Source: an uncultured Eubacteriales bacterium
GTDB taxonomy: Bacteria; Bacillota; Clostridia; TANB77; CAG-508
Length of the DNA: 50,963 bases
Direction of reading: 5' to 3'
NCBI GenBank assembly: GCA_949288095.1
Contig: CASEIX010000035.1
Span: forward strand, 1 to 50,963
Made by a program: the position numbers and the translations under genes. The notes beneath the pieces are model-generated. The model was not told where the DNA came from and made no database searches. It saw only the letters and a program-made list of their open reading frames with translations. Shown one piece after another: positions 17,701 to 25,203 of this stretch (its first letter is position 1; every line of letters begins with the position of its first letter).

Positions 17701-20014
17701 ATCTAATAATATATTGTCCTATTTCATAAGGATCTGTTATCTCTATATTAAATGTATTTTCTGGATTTTCTATTTTTTCAGTTGTTAATCTTTCTTTAAA
17801 TGAAAATGTTCCATTTTCATAAATCCAAGTTAAATATTTATCATTATTATTTGCATTATTATTAAATGTTGTTAATATGGCATTCATATCACTTGTATAA
17901 ATACCTTTGTTAACACCTTGCACATAACCAATATTACTAGAACTACTACTTACTCTTTGTGATGAATTTCCTGATGTTACACTTGTTGTAAAACTTCTTC
18001 CATTGGCAGTATAATTTGTAAAATACATATTGTTGATAGTAACATTTCCTGCATCATTACCATTCCAAATGGTTGAAAATGTACTATTTGTACTATAACC
18101 TGTATTATTGATTAAACCTCCAAATATTGGTCCTATAAATCCATTGGCATTAATTGAACCCGAATATATTGAATTTGTTGGCCAAACGGCTTGTCCTCTA
18201 ATAGTTCCTACAATTCCACCTGTATGATATTGTCCATGTCCATTATAACTAATTCTATTAAAAGTTCCTACTGTCCCTTCATCTCCGATTGAGTCCAAGC
18301 TGATTTGTGTTTCTGAATAGCAATTATCTATTACATATGTACTACCATTTCCTGGATTTGTATTATTATTGTATCCATTACTTACATATCCAATGACTCC
18401 ACCTACTGAAAATTGGAATTGGTAATTGGTAACCGTTATGACACCTGAATCTTGTATCGAACTATCATTTACAATTACATTTGAAACAGTTGCATTTTTA
18501 TACATTGTTCCTGCTAAAGTTCCTATATGTAAACCTTCATCATCTTGATCCACACTAGCTCCTATTCCAAAAAATCCCTCATCTATTGTTCCTGTATCTC
18601 CATTGGCAGCTATATCTACATTTATATTAGAAAGTTCTAGGTTTCTAATAACAGCTCTTGTATCTCCTCCTCCTAAACTTGAAAAAATCCCATATGCTTC
18701 ATAGGTTTGATCTGGTAAACTTGCTACGATAATTTTGGCATTATAAATAGTATGTCCTGCACCATCTAAAATTCCTCTAAATGAATTTTGACTTGTTCCA
18801 ATTGGCGTCCAATCTCTTCCACCTAAATCTATATCATTTGCTAATTGGAAATATCGTCCCTCATATGTATTTCCATTTCTGACTTGTGCTGCTAAATAGG
18901 CTAAATCTGCTCCATCTGCTATTAAATATGGTGTTTCTTCTGATCCTGTCCCCCAAGAAAAACCATCTGATATGGTTCCATCCCAAGCTTCTACACCAGT
19001 ATTTAAATCCATTGTCATCAATAATGCATTACTCATAACTGGATATGCAGAATCATCTTGTATGATTTCACTTTCTCCTTCTTCTACTGTCACTTCTTCT
19101 ATTTTTTCTTTTTGCAATATGGCAAAAGTAGACAAACTTTCAGTTTCAAAATTTTCTATTTCAAAACTGATTTTATTTTTAGATATTTCTACTGACTCTA
19201 TTTCTTTTACTGTTTCTATTTTTTCTGTTTCTTCTGCTGTTACTTCTACATTTTCTGCCGTTTCTGTATTTTCTGTTTTCTCATTATCTAATATATGTAA
19301 TATTTTGTATTCTTTATTGTTTTCTTCTCCTAAATCTTCACTCTCCACAGATATGGTTACATTACCTGAAGTAATGACTTCTTCTGTATTTTCTTTTTCT
19401 AAACAGATATCATAAGCAGAATAAAAAGTATATTCATTTAGATATGTATCTATTTGTGTGATGTCTTCTTGTAGTTTACTTTCTATTTTTACTTCTGTTC
19501 CATTTTCTACATAACCTTCTAGTGTTATAATTTTACCATCTTCTAGTTTTGTTTCTTTTTCTTCATAATATAAAGTTGTGTTATCTTTTGTTATAGTATC
19601 ATAATCTACCTGTATTTCTACTTTTTGAGACTGTATTTCTTCTTCTGTCAAATATATTTTGTCTCCTGGATTTTTTTCGATATTGCTATTGACTGTTTCT
19701 TCTGCTTGTATATTTTCTACATTCTCTGTATTTGTCTCTTCATCTGCTTCTATATTTTTTTCAGTTATATAATATTTGCTAACTCTTTTTTCATTCACAA
19801 CCTCTGGAAGAACAAGTGCATATCCGCTTTCTCCTTCATCTGTAGCTTCTAATGTTACCAAACTATCTTCTAAAATTGCCTTGCTATCTTTTGCATTTAA
19901 TGTGATTTCTATTATTTTATTTGCCTGTGAATCTGTAAATGCTTTTATTTGTAGGATTAGTAAACAAATTAAAATGATTAACAAAATAATTCTTTTCTTA
20001 TTTATTTTTTTCAT
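11717..20014 (-). CDS. Giant secreted repeat protein (2,765 residues), adhesin-like
   Basis: An N-terminal signal helix (about 9-25) leads to an acidic Thr/Glu-rich region. A GLUG-like beta domain starts near 343 (GTGSEETPYLIADGADLAYL, then GILDGAGHTIYN). Two Ig-like linkers follow, then a probable parallel beta-helix from about 913. Residues about 1095-1908 carry many copies of a 20-25-residue repeat with the core (V/I)YGGGNQ or YGGSN alternating with VNINGGT-like strands. The last 860 residues are beta-rich. No LPXTG motif, C-terminal anchor or S-layer domain is seen, so attachment is unknown. I choose the ATG at 20014 because GGAG precedes it. The sipW gene follows, pointing to a dedicated export route. 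Confidence 0.85.
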   Translation of the reverse strand: MKKINKKRIILLIILICLLILQIKAFTDSQANKIIEITLNAKDSKAILEDSLVTLEATDEGESGYALVLPEVVNEKRVSKYYITEKNIEADEETNTENVENIQAEETVNSNIEKNPGDKIYLTEEEIQSQKVEIQVDYDTITKDNTTLYYEEKETKLEDGKIITLEGYVENGTEVKIESKLQEDITQIDTYLNEYTFYSAYDICLEKENTEEVITSGNVTISVESEDLGEENNKEYKILHILDNEKTENTETAENVEVTAEETEKIETVKEIESVEISKNKISFEIENFETESLSTFAILQKEKIEEVTVEEGESEIIQDDSAYPVMSNALLMTMDLNTGVEAWDGTISDGFSWGTGSEETPYLIADGADLAYLAAQVRNGNTYEGRYFQLANDIDLGGRDWTPIGTSQNSFRGILDGAGHTIYNAKIIVASLPDQTYEAYGIFSSLGGGDTRAVIRNLELSNINVDIAANGDTGTIDEGFFGIGASVDQDDEGLHIGTLAGTMYKNATVSNVIVNDSSIQDSGVITVTNYQFQFSVGGVIGYVSNGYNNNTNPGNGSTYVIDNCYSETQISLDSIGDEGTVGTFNRISYNGHGQYHTGGIVGTIRGQAVWPTNSIYSGSINANGFIGPIFGGLINNTGYSTNSTFSTIWNGNDAGNVTINNMYFTNYTANGRSFTTSVTSGNSSQRVSSSSSNIGYVQGVNKGIYTSDMNAILTTFNNNANNNDKYLTWIYENGTFSFKERLTTEKIENPENTFNIEITDPYEIGQYIIRWYKDGVEDTSIEGTSYTVPAMRTEDENILVLTYDGEYYAITKFLIPKIGVYINFNVNQNNASVVASLDIVGLDDVYQTDYTYQWYICDASGGGQEAIKDATSLTLDNLENGIEYKLVATNTRLPEWTVENSFIYGNRTVIYVSYNNGNDRNDGFTPETPVRNLSTAYGKLDRNGTRNTNIIVLMDTYSSNSFYDSEQSNTYNKPATITGRYAGITYDAVLYFYSTSFLTTNYRYLNADTTFQYLTWYGQRGQLYLIAQGYSVTIGEGVTMSNYDSSNTNQGLLGGNAPAVHLFAGWLRYNETQLPRNNSKIIIKSGAFARVVGGGTPGTSAGQGQTTSHDFMGSSKEDSFNVEITVDIENSTKGSYDYDINLLTGGSAAGNNYSNVIQNIENGSVGRLIGGSIGDSADRPNNWNYPENTFLGTATINVTGGTIEELYGGCLGRNMDVVGSPNEGGNTCDSYYYGTITINIDGGEIIDNIYGAGAGGVTGYSPNSSDPYKSYGQEFDTSVNINITGGTIRGDIYGGGYGYTEYLNANVTASDGGSLYGDSYINISGSPVIGGDIYAAGCGYNYSSKPNLAQMEGISNIEITETPNIQGNIFGGGEGVSGYEEMAKLIGNVNITIGANLSTEVYGGGNIAKTEGNTTIDINSGNHTASMYGGGNVGAIQGNTIVNINGGTQETVYGGGNQAKVTNATVNITGGTSNTVYAGGNSADVETTKITITGGNTTTIYGGSNQTGTVNKSNIETSNGTIGTIYGGNNIGGTTLDAIITINGGSITEAIYGGGNQVDTNKTTLYLQASQNQIPNIFGGGNQAGVPETYIYGEGVQAKNVFGGSNTNGTVQTSNVEINSGTYENIYGGNNQGGETITSNVTINGGTIQSVYGGNNLGGTCETPNVIINNGTITDVYGGGNQAVTNVTNVQINGPVGRYVYGGGNQAGVNTNTNVVLQNATVGDNVYGGGNEGTVTGNTNVHVKDCSLGNSLYAGGNGSSATVYGNTNLVMEGTKNQVTNSVFGGGNQAATGSSENHTSSTVNIVGGTIGGNVYGGANTSVVYGTTATKIGYDAVGDSSLQMGDVNIVGTVFGGGEANEAGDENYDFSFISVTDGTDILIDGNQHEKFAITGSIFGSGNASSTSGQSYITIKNYGTVDSPQYNVSLQRANLATIINSAISLSGATDRTNEYATTFFSISRVDEVKLKNNSTLYLQNGANLLTKLSSVVDENGTEVKGYATINPDTGETVRNVDNRIYMLEGKNLNIATNEQVSTFGEVYGMFFFGLFSSRNSPNTSTGLYNHEYDNGETITNEGTFVSNSYAMGQHMVNHDITVDGFYTNYNEEGIVKVNYITPTPDADVYYMWTVGEQMNVQVFNVELTASKYITLGTYELLLQGFSTPNVKYIVTGFSPGLANGVTLVDPSEINPIEQDKEKANNILGLTMETGNSGWETNGSTTFLTEDGGSYTGTTNYNKDNSSYTPTLNLCLYHSQNITEKRALGDVRIRLQVLTPIDDLNYEVSWIDINITISSNLFQDDFYEGAITPGQKFGLFTSTDTTITSKSDFSVYFSHTLENFDQCDYYDSYATDERVLVSTDTNGNPYSFPENTKLTMLDMVTNTYYYYVVTSEDVAQNKYVYRLADFIAMGSENKKYDEQSESQKYYLQDQNLLYENFIFHVSFADTNMTENIQNNSLLMELRNDNNQTLAGVLGVQRDVIRYSVYCNQDATIELDASIEPKTVYLGESINLNVETTFTQTVVASKKVYDTQYFDKKLGIKITIYDVNGNRLNVDSLLGVNFELDGQKYYPRVDGTTRINIADKVTDVLARIKINTEDNTTWATGDYKIVIESFGSSDGIYYGLTASDSIELNVTIINSAYGLKVVTNDSAKIVDNETGNTADGTNSLVSTVEYSSALDDPNITVSLYRRTYNDVYSREYEQVDLQEYVLNTLVTTDKEKEYMAFNHPNSSQNYFLRLKSELMTGTYKLVYKLYDGENYVGEAYEYIVIK

Positions 20015-20034
20015 CCTAATCTCCATTTATTATT

Positions 20035-21576
20035 TTATTCTTCTTTTAATAAATTTTTTATTTTGCAAGCTATTTCTATTTCTTGTATGTCTAGTCCTGC
20101 TTTTTCTAAGTCTAAACTTAATTTTATTGCTTTTAAATTCTTTTCTAAATTATCAATATTGCCTTCATCTAAATCTTCTTTTTCTATTTTGAAGTTTAAC
20201 AATCTATATCTATCTTTAATAATAATTTGTATATTTTTGTCATCTGATATATGTATATTTTTCATTATGGTATGATATGGACTTTTCATAAATTGTTTTA
20301 ATGCATTTATATTTTCTTCTATCTCTTGTGCTTCTATTTGTGGATTATTTTTTATAAAGCAATTTGCCATATAACTATAATCTGATTTTGCATAGATTAA
20401 CACTTCATATAGGCTTGAATTTTCTTTTATATTCTCATATATTTTTTGATTAAATTGTTCTTTATCTAGCTGTTTATATAATTCTTGTAGTTCTGAAATT
20501 AACTTTTCTTGTTCCATATTTTTTCCTGTTTCTTTTTTGAAAATATTACCTTTATTGATTTTTCTTAATTTCTTTTCATTAGTTTCTATTTGCTTTTTGA
20601 TTTCCGCAAATTTCTTTTTGTTTGCTTCTTTTTCGCTATATATTTTTTTTATATCATCTACAATAAATTTAAAATTTAAGTAATTTTTATATTCATAAAT
20701 GTTATTTAAAAAACTAACTACATTTTTACTAATTTGTTCTTTATCAATATCCTCACTATCAATTAATTTTTCACAAATTTCTTGAATCTTTTCCTTAGTA
20801 TGGTCTTGTGTTTTCAATTCACCTTCTAAAAATTGAGAAAGTAATATTTTCTTATCTTGACTTTCTTTTTCTTCTAATTTTTCTTTTAGTTCTTTATATG
20901 CTTTAATAATTTCTTCTGGCTTTTTGTCCCATTTCTTTAGTAACTCATTTTTTTCTTTTTCATAATATTTGTCAATGATATTTTTCTTATTTAAATATAT
21001 ATTTCGAATGTTTAGTCCTATCTGAACAATAATTTCTGGACATTTCCAATAAATTTCTTCAAATTTATTTTTTAGTTTTTCTGATGTTTTATAATCTGTT
21101 TCTTTTAAGAATACTTGCATATATTCTTTTGTATATTCACTATAATTAAAATCTTCTTCTGTTAATTGTATATCTACTTCATGAAACATTCTAATACATT
21201 CTGAAATTTCTTTATTAACATTATCTAAGTTATTTCTATAATATCTGCTTAGATTAAATAGAATTCTATCTAAATTCATTTTTTCTAAAGAATTTTTTTC
21301 ATCACTTAATAAATACAATACATTTTCTATTGTACGAATTCTTCCTTTTAATAATTCAATTTCACTATCTTCTTCTATATTGGTATAAGAAGCATATTGT
21401 TCTTCTAAATATTGTTTAATTTCCTGTTTGTTATTTTTATATTCTTCTTTCAATTCTTCTATTTTTTCTAAATATTTTTGTTCATTTTTCTCGTTATTTC
21501 TTGGAAGTGTTGATAACACTTCTTTTTGTACTTCTATTTTTTGAACTGCTTCACTTATTTTCTGAAATTTTTCCAT
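20035..21576 (-). CDS. Cytoplasmic coiled-coil protein of the surface cluster
   Basis: About 513 residues, without signal peptide or membrane helix, rich in Lys, Glu and Ile, with long predicted coiled coils (residues about 35-75, 215-265 and 320-385). I recognise no known domain. It lies 20 bases upstream of the giant surface protein and follows a 34-residue reading frame, probably in one transcript. The ATG at 21576 (nine bases after AAAGGA) is preferred over the ATG three codons earlier. An assembly or regulatory role for the surface protein is inferred from position only. Confidence 0.7.
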   Translation of the reverse strand: MEKFQKISEAVQKIEVQKEVLSTLPRNNEKNEQKYLEKIEELKEEYKNNKQEIKQYLEEQYASYTNIEEDSEIELLKGRIRTIENVLYLLSDEKNSLEKMNLDRILFNLSRYYRNNLDNVNKEISECIRMFHEVDIQLTEEDFNYSEYTKEYMQVFLKETDYKTSEKLKNKFEEIYWKCPEIIVQIGLNIRNIYLNKKNIIDKYYEKEKNELLKKWDKKPEEIIKAYKELKEKLEEKESQDKKILLSQFLEGELKTQDHTKEKIQEICEKLIDSEDIDKEQISKNVVSFLNNIYEYKNYLNFKFIVDDIKKIYSEKEANKKKFAEIKKQIETNEKKLRKINKGNIFKKETGKNMEQEKLISELQELYKQLDKEQFNQKIYENIKENSSLYEVLIYAKSDYSYMANCFIKNNPQIEAQEIEENINALKQFMKSPYHTIMKNIHISDDKNIQIIIKDRYRLLNFKIEKEDLDEGNIDNLEKNLKAIKLSLDLEKAGLDIQEIEIACKIKNLLKEE

Positions 21577-21589
21577 TTCAACCATTCCT

Positions 21590-21694
21590 TTATTCTTTAT
21601 TTTCTATTGTTTCTTCTTCTTTTTCTAAAAAGTTTAAAAATGCATCTATTTCTTCATACATTTCAATCAATTGATTTATATTTTTATCTATCAT
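21590..21694 (-). CDS. 34-residue acidic small protein
   Basis: This short frame opens at ATG 21694 after a very strong GGAGGT site and encodes a 34-residue acidic helix beginning MIDKNINQLIEMYEEIDAFL. It ends four bases before the ATG at 21585 of the coiled-coil gene. It is the first gene after the promoter at 21719-21748, so it may be a real small protein or a translational leader for the coiled-coil and giant surface genes. Confidence 0.55.
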   Translation of the reverse strand: MIDKNINQLIEMYEEIDAFLNFLEKEEETIENKE

Positions 21695-21718
21695 TTTATA
21701 CCTCCAATATTCGATTTT

Positions 21719-21748
21719 ATTCTATCATAATTGCCATATTTTATGCAA
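21719..21748 (-). promoter_or_regulatory. Promoter for the coiled-coil / giant surface protein / sipW transcript
   Basis: On the minus strand TTGCAT (complement of 21743-21748), an 18-base spacer and TAGAAT (complement of 21719-21724). It lies between the terminator of the upstream TasA-like gene and the 34-residue frame. Confidence 0.55.
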
Positions 21749-21794
21749 TTAAAAATGACAAAAACTATGATTTTTCTCATGTTTTTCTGAGCTA

Positions 21795-21826
21795 AAAAAA
21801 AGAACAAGAAATCTTGTTCTTTTTTA
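21795..21826 (-). terminator. Terminator after the major TasA-like gene
   Basis: AGAACAAG (21801-21808), loop AAAT, then CTTGTTCT (21813-21820). It is flanked by A and T runs so that it works in both directions, and sits 22 bases beyond the stop codon of the TasA-like gene. Confidence 0.87.
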
Positions 21827-21847
21827 CTATTATTTCGACTTTTCTTT

Positions 21848-22843
21848 TTATCCACCAATATCTTCTGGTGCTTCAAATTGAACATCAAAAGTAATATCTG
21901 AACCTGATGCTGAGTTATCACAGTCAACATCTTGTCCTTCTACCCACATATATACTCTCACTTTTGTAATTCCAGCCTCTAAGCTAAGGATTCCTTCTAC
22001 TGGTGTCATCGCTTCATTTGTAGAATGTAATCCTGTCATTTGTGTAAAGTATGTTGTATCTGGTGAATTACTATTTACTTTAGATAATTTTATTGGTGTT
22101 GTAATTGCTGCCTTTACTCCATAATATGTAATTGGTGTTTGGTCAACTGCTCCACCTTGTACAGTTGTTGCACCTCCATAGTATGTACTGTTTGCTGAAG
22201 CTGCTGCAACTGTTGTATGTGAACCTGCATTTGGTTCCCATATTGCTAAATCTTCTCTCGTATTCCAGCCTTGAGCTGTTGTTGCATCTGTATCAGCTCC
22301 ACCATGTCCTAACACTAAGAAAGCGACACGAGTTGCGTTTTGTAATCCTTTTTCAGCTGCTGCACTTGTTACGCTTGACTCAGCTGTCAAATCTATATCC
22401 ATAGCAGTATCTGCTTTAAAGAATATATCAAATGCAATATATTTTCCATTATCTCCTGCTTGTTCTGTTGTTTCTTCTGTTGCAGTTAAAGCATAATCTC
22501 CATCATCATCTGGATTAACTAAACCATAAAACATTCTTAATCTTCCTGCACTATCATCTTCTCCTGCTGTTGATACTGGCTCCATAACAGTTGGTACTTG
22601 GTTTTTATGTCCTGCATAACCTGTAGCAATATCTTCATTTGAAATAACAGCTTTCCACTCTACTGCATCTGTTGAAATTTGTAAACCATTTTGTGCTTCT
22701 ACTTGTACATTTAATGAACTAATGGTTACTATCCTATTTGCTGTAAACCATGCATATGTTGATGCAATTAATAATATTGCAATTAATAATAACACTAATA
22801 TAGATGATTTAAGATTCTTTTTTTCTTTTGATTTTTTACTCAT
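21848..22843 (-). CDS. TasA/camelysin-like secreted fibre protein, probably abundant
   Basis: This 331-residue protein has a basic N-terminus, a hydrophobic helix (about 13-29) and the SipW-type signal-peptide end STYAWFTANRIVTISSLNVQVEAQNGLQIS. This is the hallmark of TasA/camelysin-family proteins that form extracellular fibres. The mature part is rich in Ala, Thr, Gly and Asp and low in Lys, unlike its neighbours; that composition suits an abundant extracellular structural protein. It is monocistronic, with a near-consensus promoter that overlaps a 7-1-7 palindrome and a strong terminator. SipW-type peptidases in the cluster are its likely processing enzymes. Confidence 0.82.
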   Translation of the reverse strand: MSKKSKEKKNLKSSILVLLLIAILLIASTYAWFTANRIVTISSLNVQVEAQNGLQISTDAVEWKAVISNEDIATGYAGHKNQVPTVMEPVSTAGEDDSAGRLRMFYGLVNPDDDGDYALTATEETTEQAGDNGKYIAFDIFFKADTAMDIDLTAESSVTSAAAEKGLQNATRVAFLVLGHGGADTDATTAQGWNTREDLAIWEPNAGSHTTVAAASANSTYYGGATTVQGGAVDQTPITYYGVKAAITTPIKLSKVNSNSPDTTYFTQMTGLHSTNEAMTPVEGILSLEAGITKVRVYMWVEGQDVDCDNSASGSDITFDVQFEAPEDIGG

Positions 22844-22882
22844 TCTATTCTACCCCTTCTTCACTCATTTTTATACATAAAT

Positions 22883-22911
22883 ACATTATCATAATGATAA
22901 ATTCCTGTCAA
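22883..22911 (-). promoter_or_regulatory. Promoter of the TasA-like gene with a Fur/PerR-like palindrome
   Basis: On the minus strand TTGACA (complement of 22906-22911), 17 bases, TAATGT (complement of 22883-22888). The spacer and -10 box contain the perfect 7-1-7 inverted repeat TTATCATAATGATAA (22886-22900), one mismatch per half-site from the PerR consensus TTATAATnATTATAA. A metal- or peroxide-responsive repressor could bind there; this is an inference from the pattern. Confidence 0.65.
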
Positions 22912-22974
22912 TAATACTTGGTTTTTTGTAATATAAATGTAAATTATTGTGTTTTTTGTCATATTTTTGTAATA

Positions 22975-23754
22975 TTAATTATCTTGTGCAATATGTTCTT
23001 CTGTTATATCCATGTGCATTTTCATTTCTCCACCAATTAAAGCATCAATACAATCCGGGTCATCTCCTTCTATGAAAATAACAATGGTAAATTTATCAAT
23101 ATCTCCTGGAGCAAAATCTTGTCTACCTTCTACACATACCTCTGTACTTGAATAAAAAGTGGTTGTTCCTTCTTCTGCTTCTCCTGTGTTTTCATTTGCT
23201 TTTGCATATATCGTTCTTTCTCCATTCCTAATCACCATAACTCTTACAGCTCTATCCACATTTTTTATAACATCATCTATTTTAATTTCATACCAATAAT
23301 TAATCACATCACTTCCTTTATTTTCTAGATAAAATGTGTATGCGAAATAATTATCTCCATTATGAGTTCCTTCTCCTTGATTATCTATATCTTCTGGTAA
23401 CCATTTAACTGAAATATTATCTATAAAGTCCGCACTAGTAGCTCTTAGCATTCTTTTATCGTCCTTCTCTGCTAATCTTTCATACATAATTAATCCACTT
23501 TTCAAAGCAAAATTTTCGTCAAGTGATATAGTAAAATCTCCTGATTCATATGCAATTCGTAACAAAAAATAAATAATGATTAAAAATAGCAATATAATTA
23601 ATAATCCTGCTTTGACATATTTAATTCTTTGTTCTCTTGCTTTTACTTTTTCAGATCCCAACCTTACTTTTTTTTCTTGTTTTAATATATCTTCTCTTCG
23701 CTTTTCAAATTTTTCTTTATTTTCTTCTTTCTCCTTAGTCAGTTGTTTACTCAT
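22975..23754 (-). CDS. Single-pass exported protein of the TasA/SipW cluster
   Basis: This 259-residue protein has a long Lys/Glu-rich cytoplasmic N-terminus (1-45), one membrane helix (about 48-67) and a beta-rich outer domain. The outer part includes FAYTFYLENKGSDVINYWYEIKID, typical of the alternating-strand folds found in TasA-like and BsaN-type secreted proteins, and has two cysteines that could pair. It is transcribed separately from the TasA-like gene downstream and divergently from the gene at 23988. The long cytoplasmic stalk makes it look like an anchor or assembly platform rather than a cleaved subunit. Confidence 0.65.
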   Translation of the reverse strand: MSKQLTKEKEENKEKFEKRREDILKQEKKVRLGSEKVKAREQRIKYVKAGLLIILLFLIIIYFLLRIAYESGDFTISLDENFALKSGLIMYERLAEKDDKRMLRATSADFIDNISVKWLPEDIDNQGEGTHNGDNYFAYTFYLENKGSDVINYWYEIKIDDVIKNVDRAVRVMVIRNGERTIYAKANENTGEAEEGTTTFYSSTEVCVEGRQDFAPGDIDKFTIVIFIEGDDPDCIDALIGGEMKMHMDITEEHIAQDN

Positions 23755-23930
23755 CTCTTTCTCCTTTTACTTTTTATATTTTATTCTAATAAAAACAAAT
23801 GTTATTTTATATTTGTATCAAACAAATTATATATAAATCCTTTTAAGTTTTGATATTTTGTAAATATGAGTGAAAATCATGAAAAAATAATGATTTCCAA
23901 CTACCTACAAAAACTTAAATATATCCTCTA

Positions 23931-23959
23931 TTGATTTATCAAAATGTCTATGATAAAAT
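23931..23959 (+). promoter_or_regulatory. Promoter for the plus-strand TasA-like gene
   Basis: TTGATT (23931-23936), a 17-base spacer and TAAAAT (23954-23959), followed by a GTAAAGGA ribosome binding site and the ATG at 23988. Confidence 0.65.
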
Positions 23960-23987
23960 TTAAAAAAACTTGTAAAGGATATTACAT

Positions 23988-24578
23988 ATGAAAAATTATA
24001 AAAAATGTATTTTATTGATTATTTTAATAGCAATACTTGCTTTGGTATTTTTCTTAATTCAAATATTTGCAAAATATTTAACTTCAGCTTCTGGAGATAC
24101 CTCTATGAATGTTGCAAGGTGGAATATATTAGTAAATGATGTTTCCATCAAAAATAATACAGATATTTCAAATACCTTAGCACCTGTATTTCCTGGAAGT
24201 GAACATATTGCCAGTAACATTATCGCCCCTACTGCTGAAGGATACTTTGATTTGAATTTTGATTTTTCAGATGCTGATGTTTCATTTGAGTATGAAATTT
24301 CTACAACAGTTGATGAAAATAGTGTTGTAAAAGATTTAGTAACAACCGGATATTCTGTTGATGATGGTGAAAAAATCACTTTTGATGAAGTCAATTCTCC
24401 TATAAAAGATACGATATTATTAACAGATGCCATTGAAACACAAAAAATTCGTATATATGTTAAATGGAATGATGATGAGACTGCTACAATGGATAATGCA
24501 GCAGATACTATTGCAACGACATCAGAAACACCTGCACTCCTTCATGTCAATATTTCCTTTACCCAAATAGCTGAGTAA
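23988..24578 (+). CDS. TasA-like secreted protein
   Basis: This 196-residue protein has an N-terminal hydrophobic helix (about 7-27), the exported-junction motif QIFAKYLTSASGDTSMNVARWNI, then a compact beta domain (LAPVFPGSEHIASNIIAPTAEGYFDLNFDFSD). The 'ARWNI' and 'P-G/APG...DVS.EY.I' pattern recurs in the cluster protein at 31625-32248 (GVWQIKINQTDISN, NLAPGLSGIF, TDVSVRYDV), so these two are homologues. It is the only gene of the surface block on the plus strand from 10.5 to 32.9 kb, with its own promoter, and ends in a bidirectional terminator facing the operon of ten. Confidence 0.72.
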   Translation: MKNYKKCILLIILIAILALVFFLIQIFAKYLTSASGDTSMNVARWNILVNDVSIKNNTDISNTLAPVFPGSEHIASNIIAPTAEGYFDLNFDFSDADVSFEYEISTTVDENSVVKDLVTTGYSVDDGEKITFDEVNSPIKDTILLTDAIETQKIRIYVKWNDDETATMDNAADTIATTSETPALLHVNISFTQIAE

Positions 24579-24608
24579 AAGACTAGAAAATTTCTTTTTT
24601 AGTCTTTT
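24577..24608. terminator. Bidirectional terminator closing two converging surface-protein transcripts
   Basis: AAAAGACTA (24577-24585) pairs with TAGTCTTTT (24600-24608), with inner GAAAA/TTTTC pairing. It overlaps the stop codons of both converging genes and ends the ten-gene minus-strand operon. Confidence 0.75.
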
Positions 24609-25203
24609 AATTTTGCTGTGTAGCAATTAATTCTAATTTTAATACAATACTTTGACTTCCTGGATTTAGTGAATAATATTCATACGCTTTATTTCCCCAA
24701 TATGTATCTAATTCATCATCTCCTGACTCAAATGGCCAATCAACTATAATCTTGAAACTCCCTTGTTCATTTTCTTCAATCATTGTTTCTTCTCCGGTAT
24801 TTATATGAATTTTAAATGGATATTCTGTTTCCATCTTATTTTCTAATTCATCACTTGTCAATCCTGTGTCTTCACTTACTTCAAAAGTTTCATCCATAAT
24901 TTTTAACGATTGTATTTCATATGTCAGTATTGCTGGTGTTTCTCCTTTATTATGTACTTCTATTGTTCTTTCAAAGTTTTCCATTCCTGGATAAATCCTA
25001 TCTAACACAATTTCTATATTTGTTGTAATTTCTTCTGAACCGCTAACAAATTCAACATTCCACGAACTAACGTGGGCAGTTAGATCTAAAGAAACTCTTG
25101 TTGCATAAATAAACCATGCAAATGTGTTAAATGCAAGTAAGATGACTAATATCATTAAATTCCTTAACTTTATTTTTTTTAAAACTTTAACGATTTTATC
25201 CAT
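24607..25203 (-). CDS. TasA/camelysin-like secreted protein, last gene of the operon
   Basis: The start is set at ATG 25203, which overlaps the stop of the upstream sipW gene as ATGGATAA and is preceded by AAAAGG. This gives 198 residues. It has a basic N-terminus, a hydrophobic helix ending NTFAWFIYATRVSLDLTAHVSSWNVEF, which is a SipW-type signal peptide, and a beta-sandwich-like mature part (YPGMENFERTIEVHNKGETPAILTYEI). The coupling to sipW strongly suggests it is that peptidase's substrate. Confidence 0.75.
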   Translation of the reverse strand: MDKIVKVLKKIKLRNLMILVILLAFNTFAWFIYATRVSLDLTAHVSSWNVEFVSGSEEITTNIEIVLDRIYPGMENFERTIEVHNKGETPAILTYEIQSLKIMDETFEVSEDTGLTSDELENKMETEYPFKIHINTGEETMIEENEQGSFKIIVDWPFESGDDELDTYWGNKAYEYYSLNPGSQSIVLKLELIATQQN

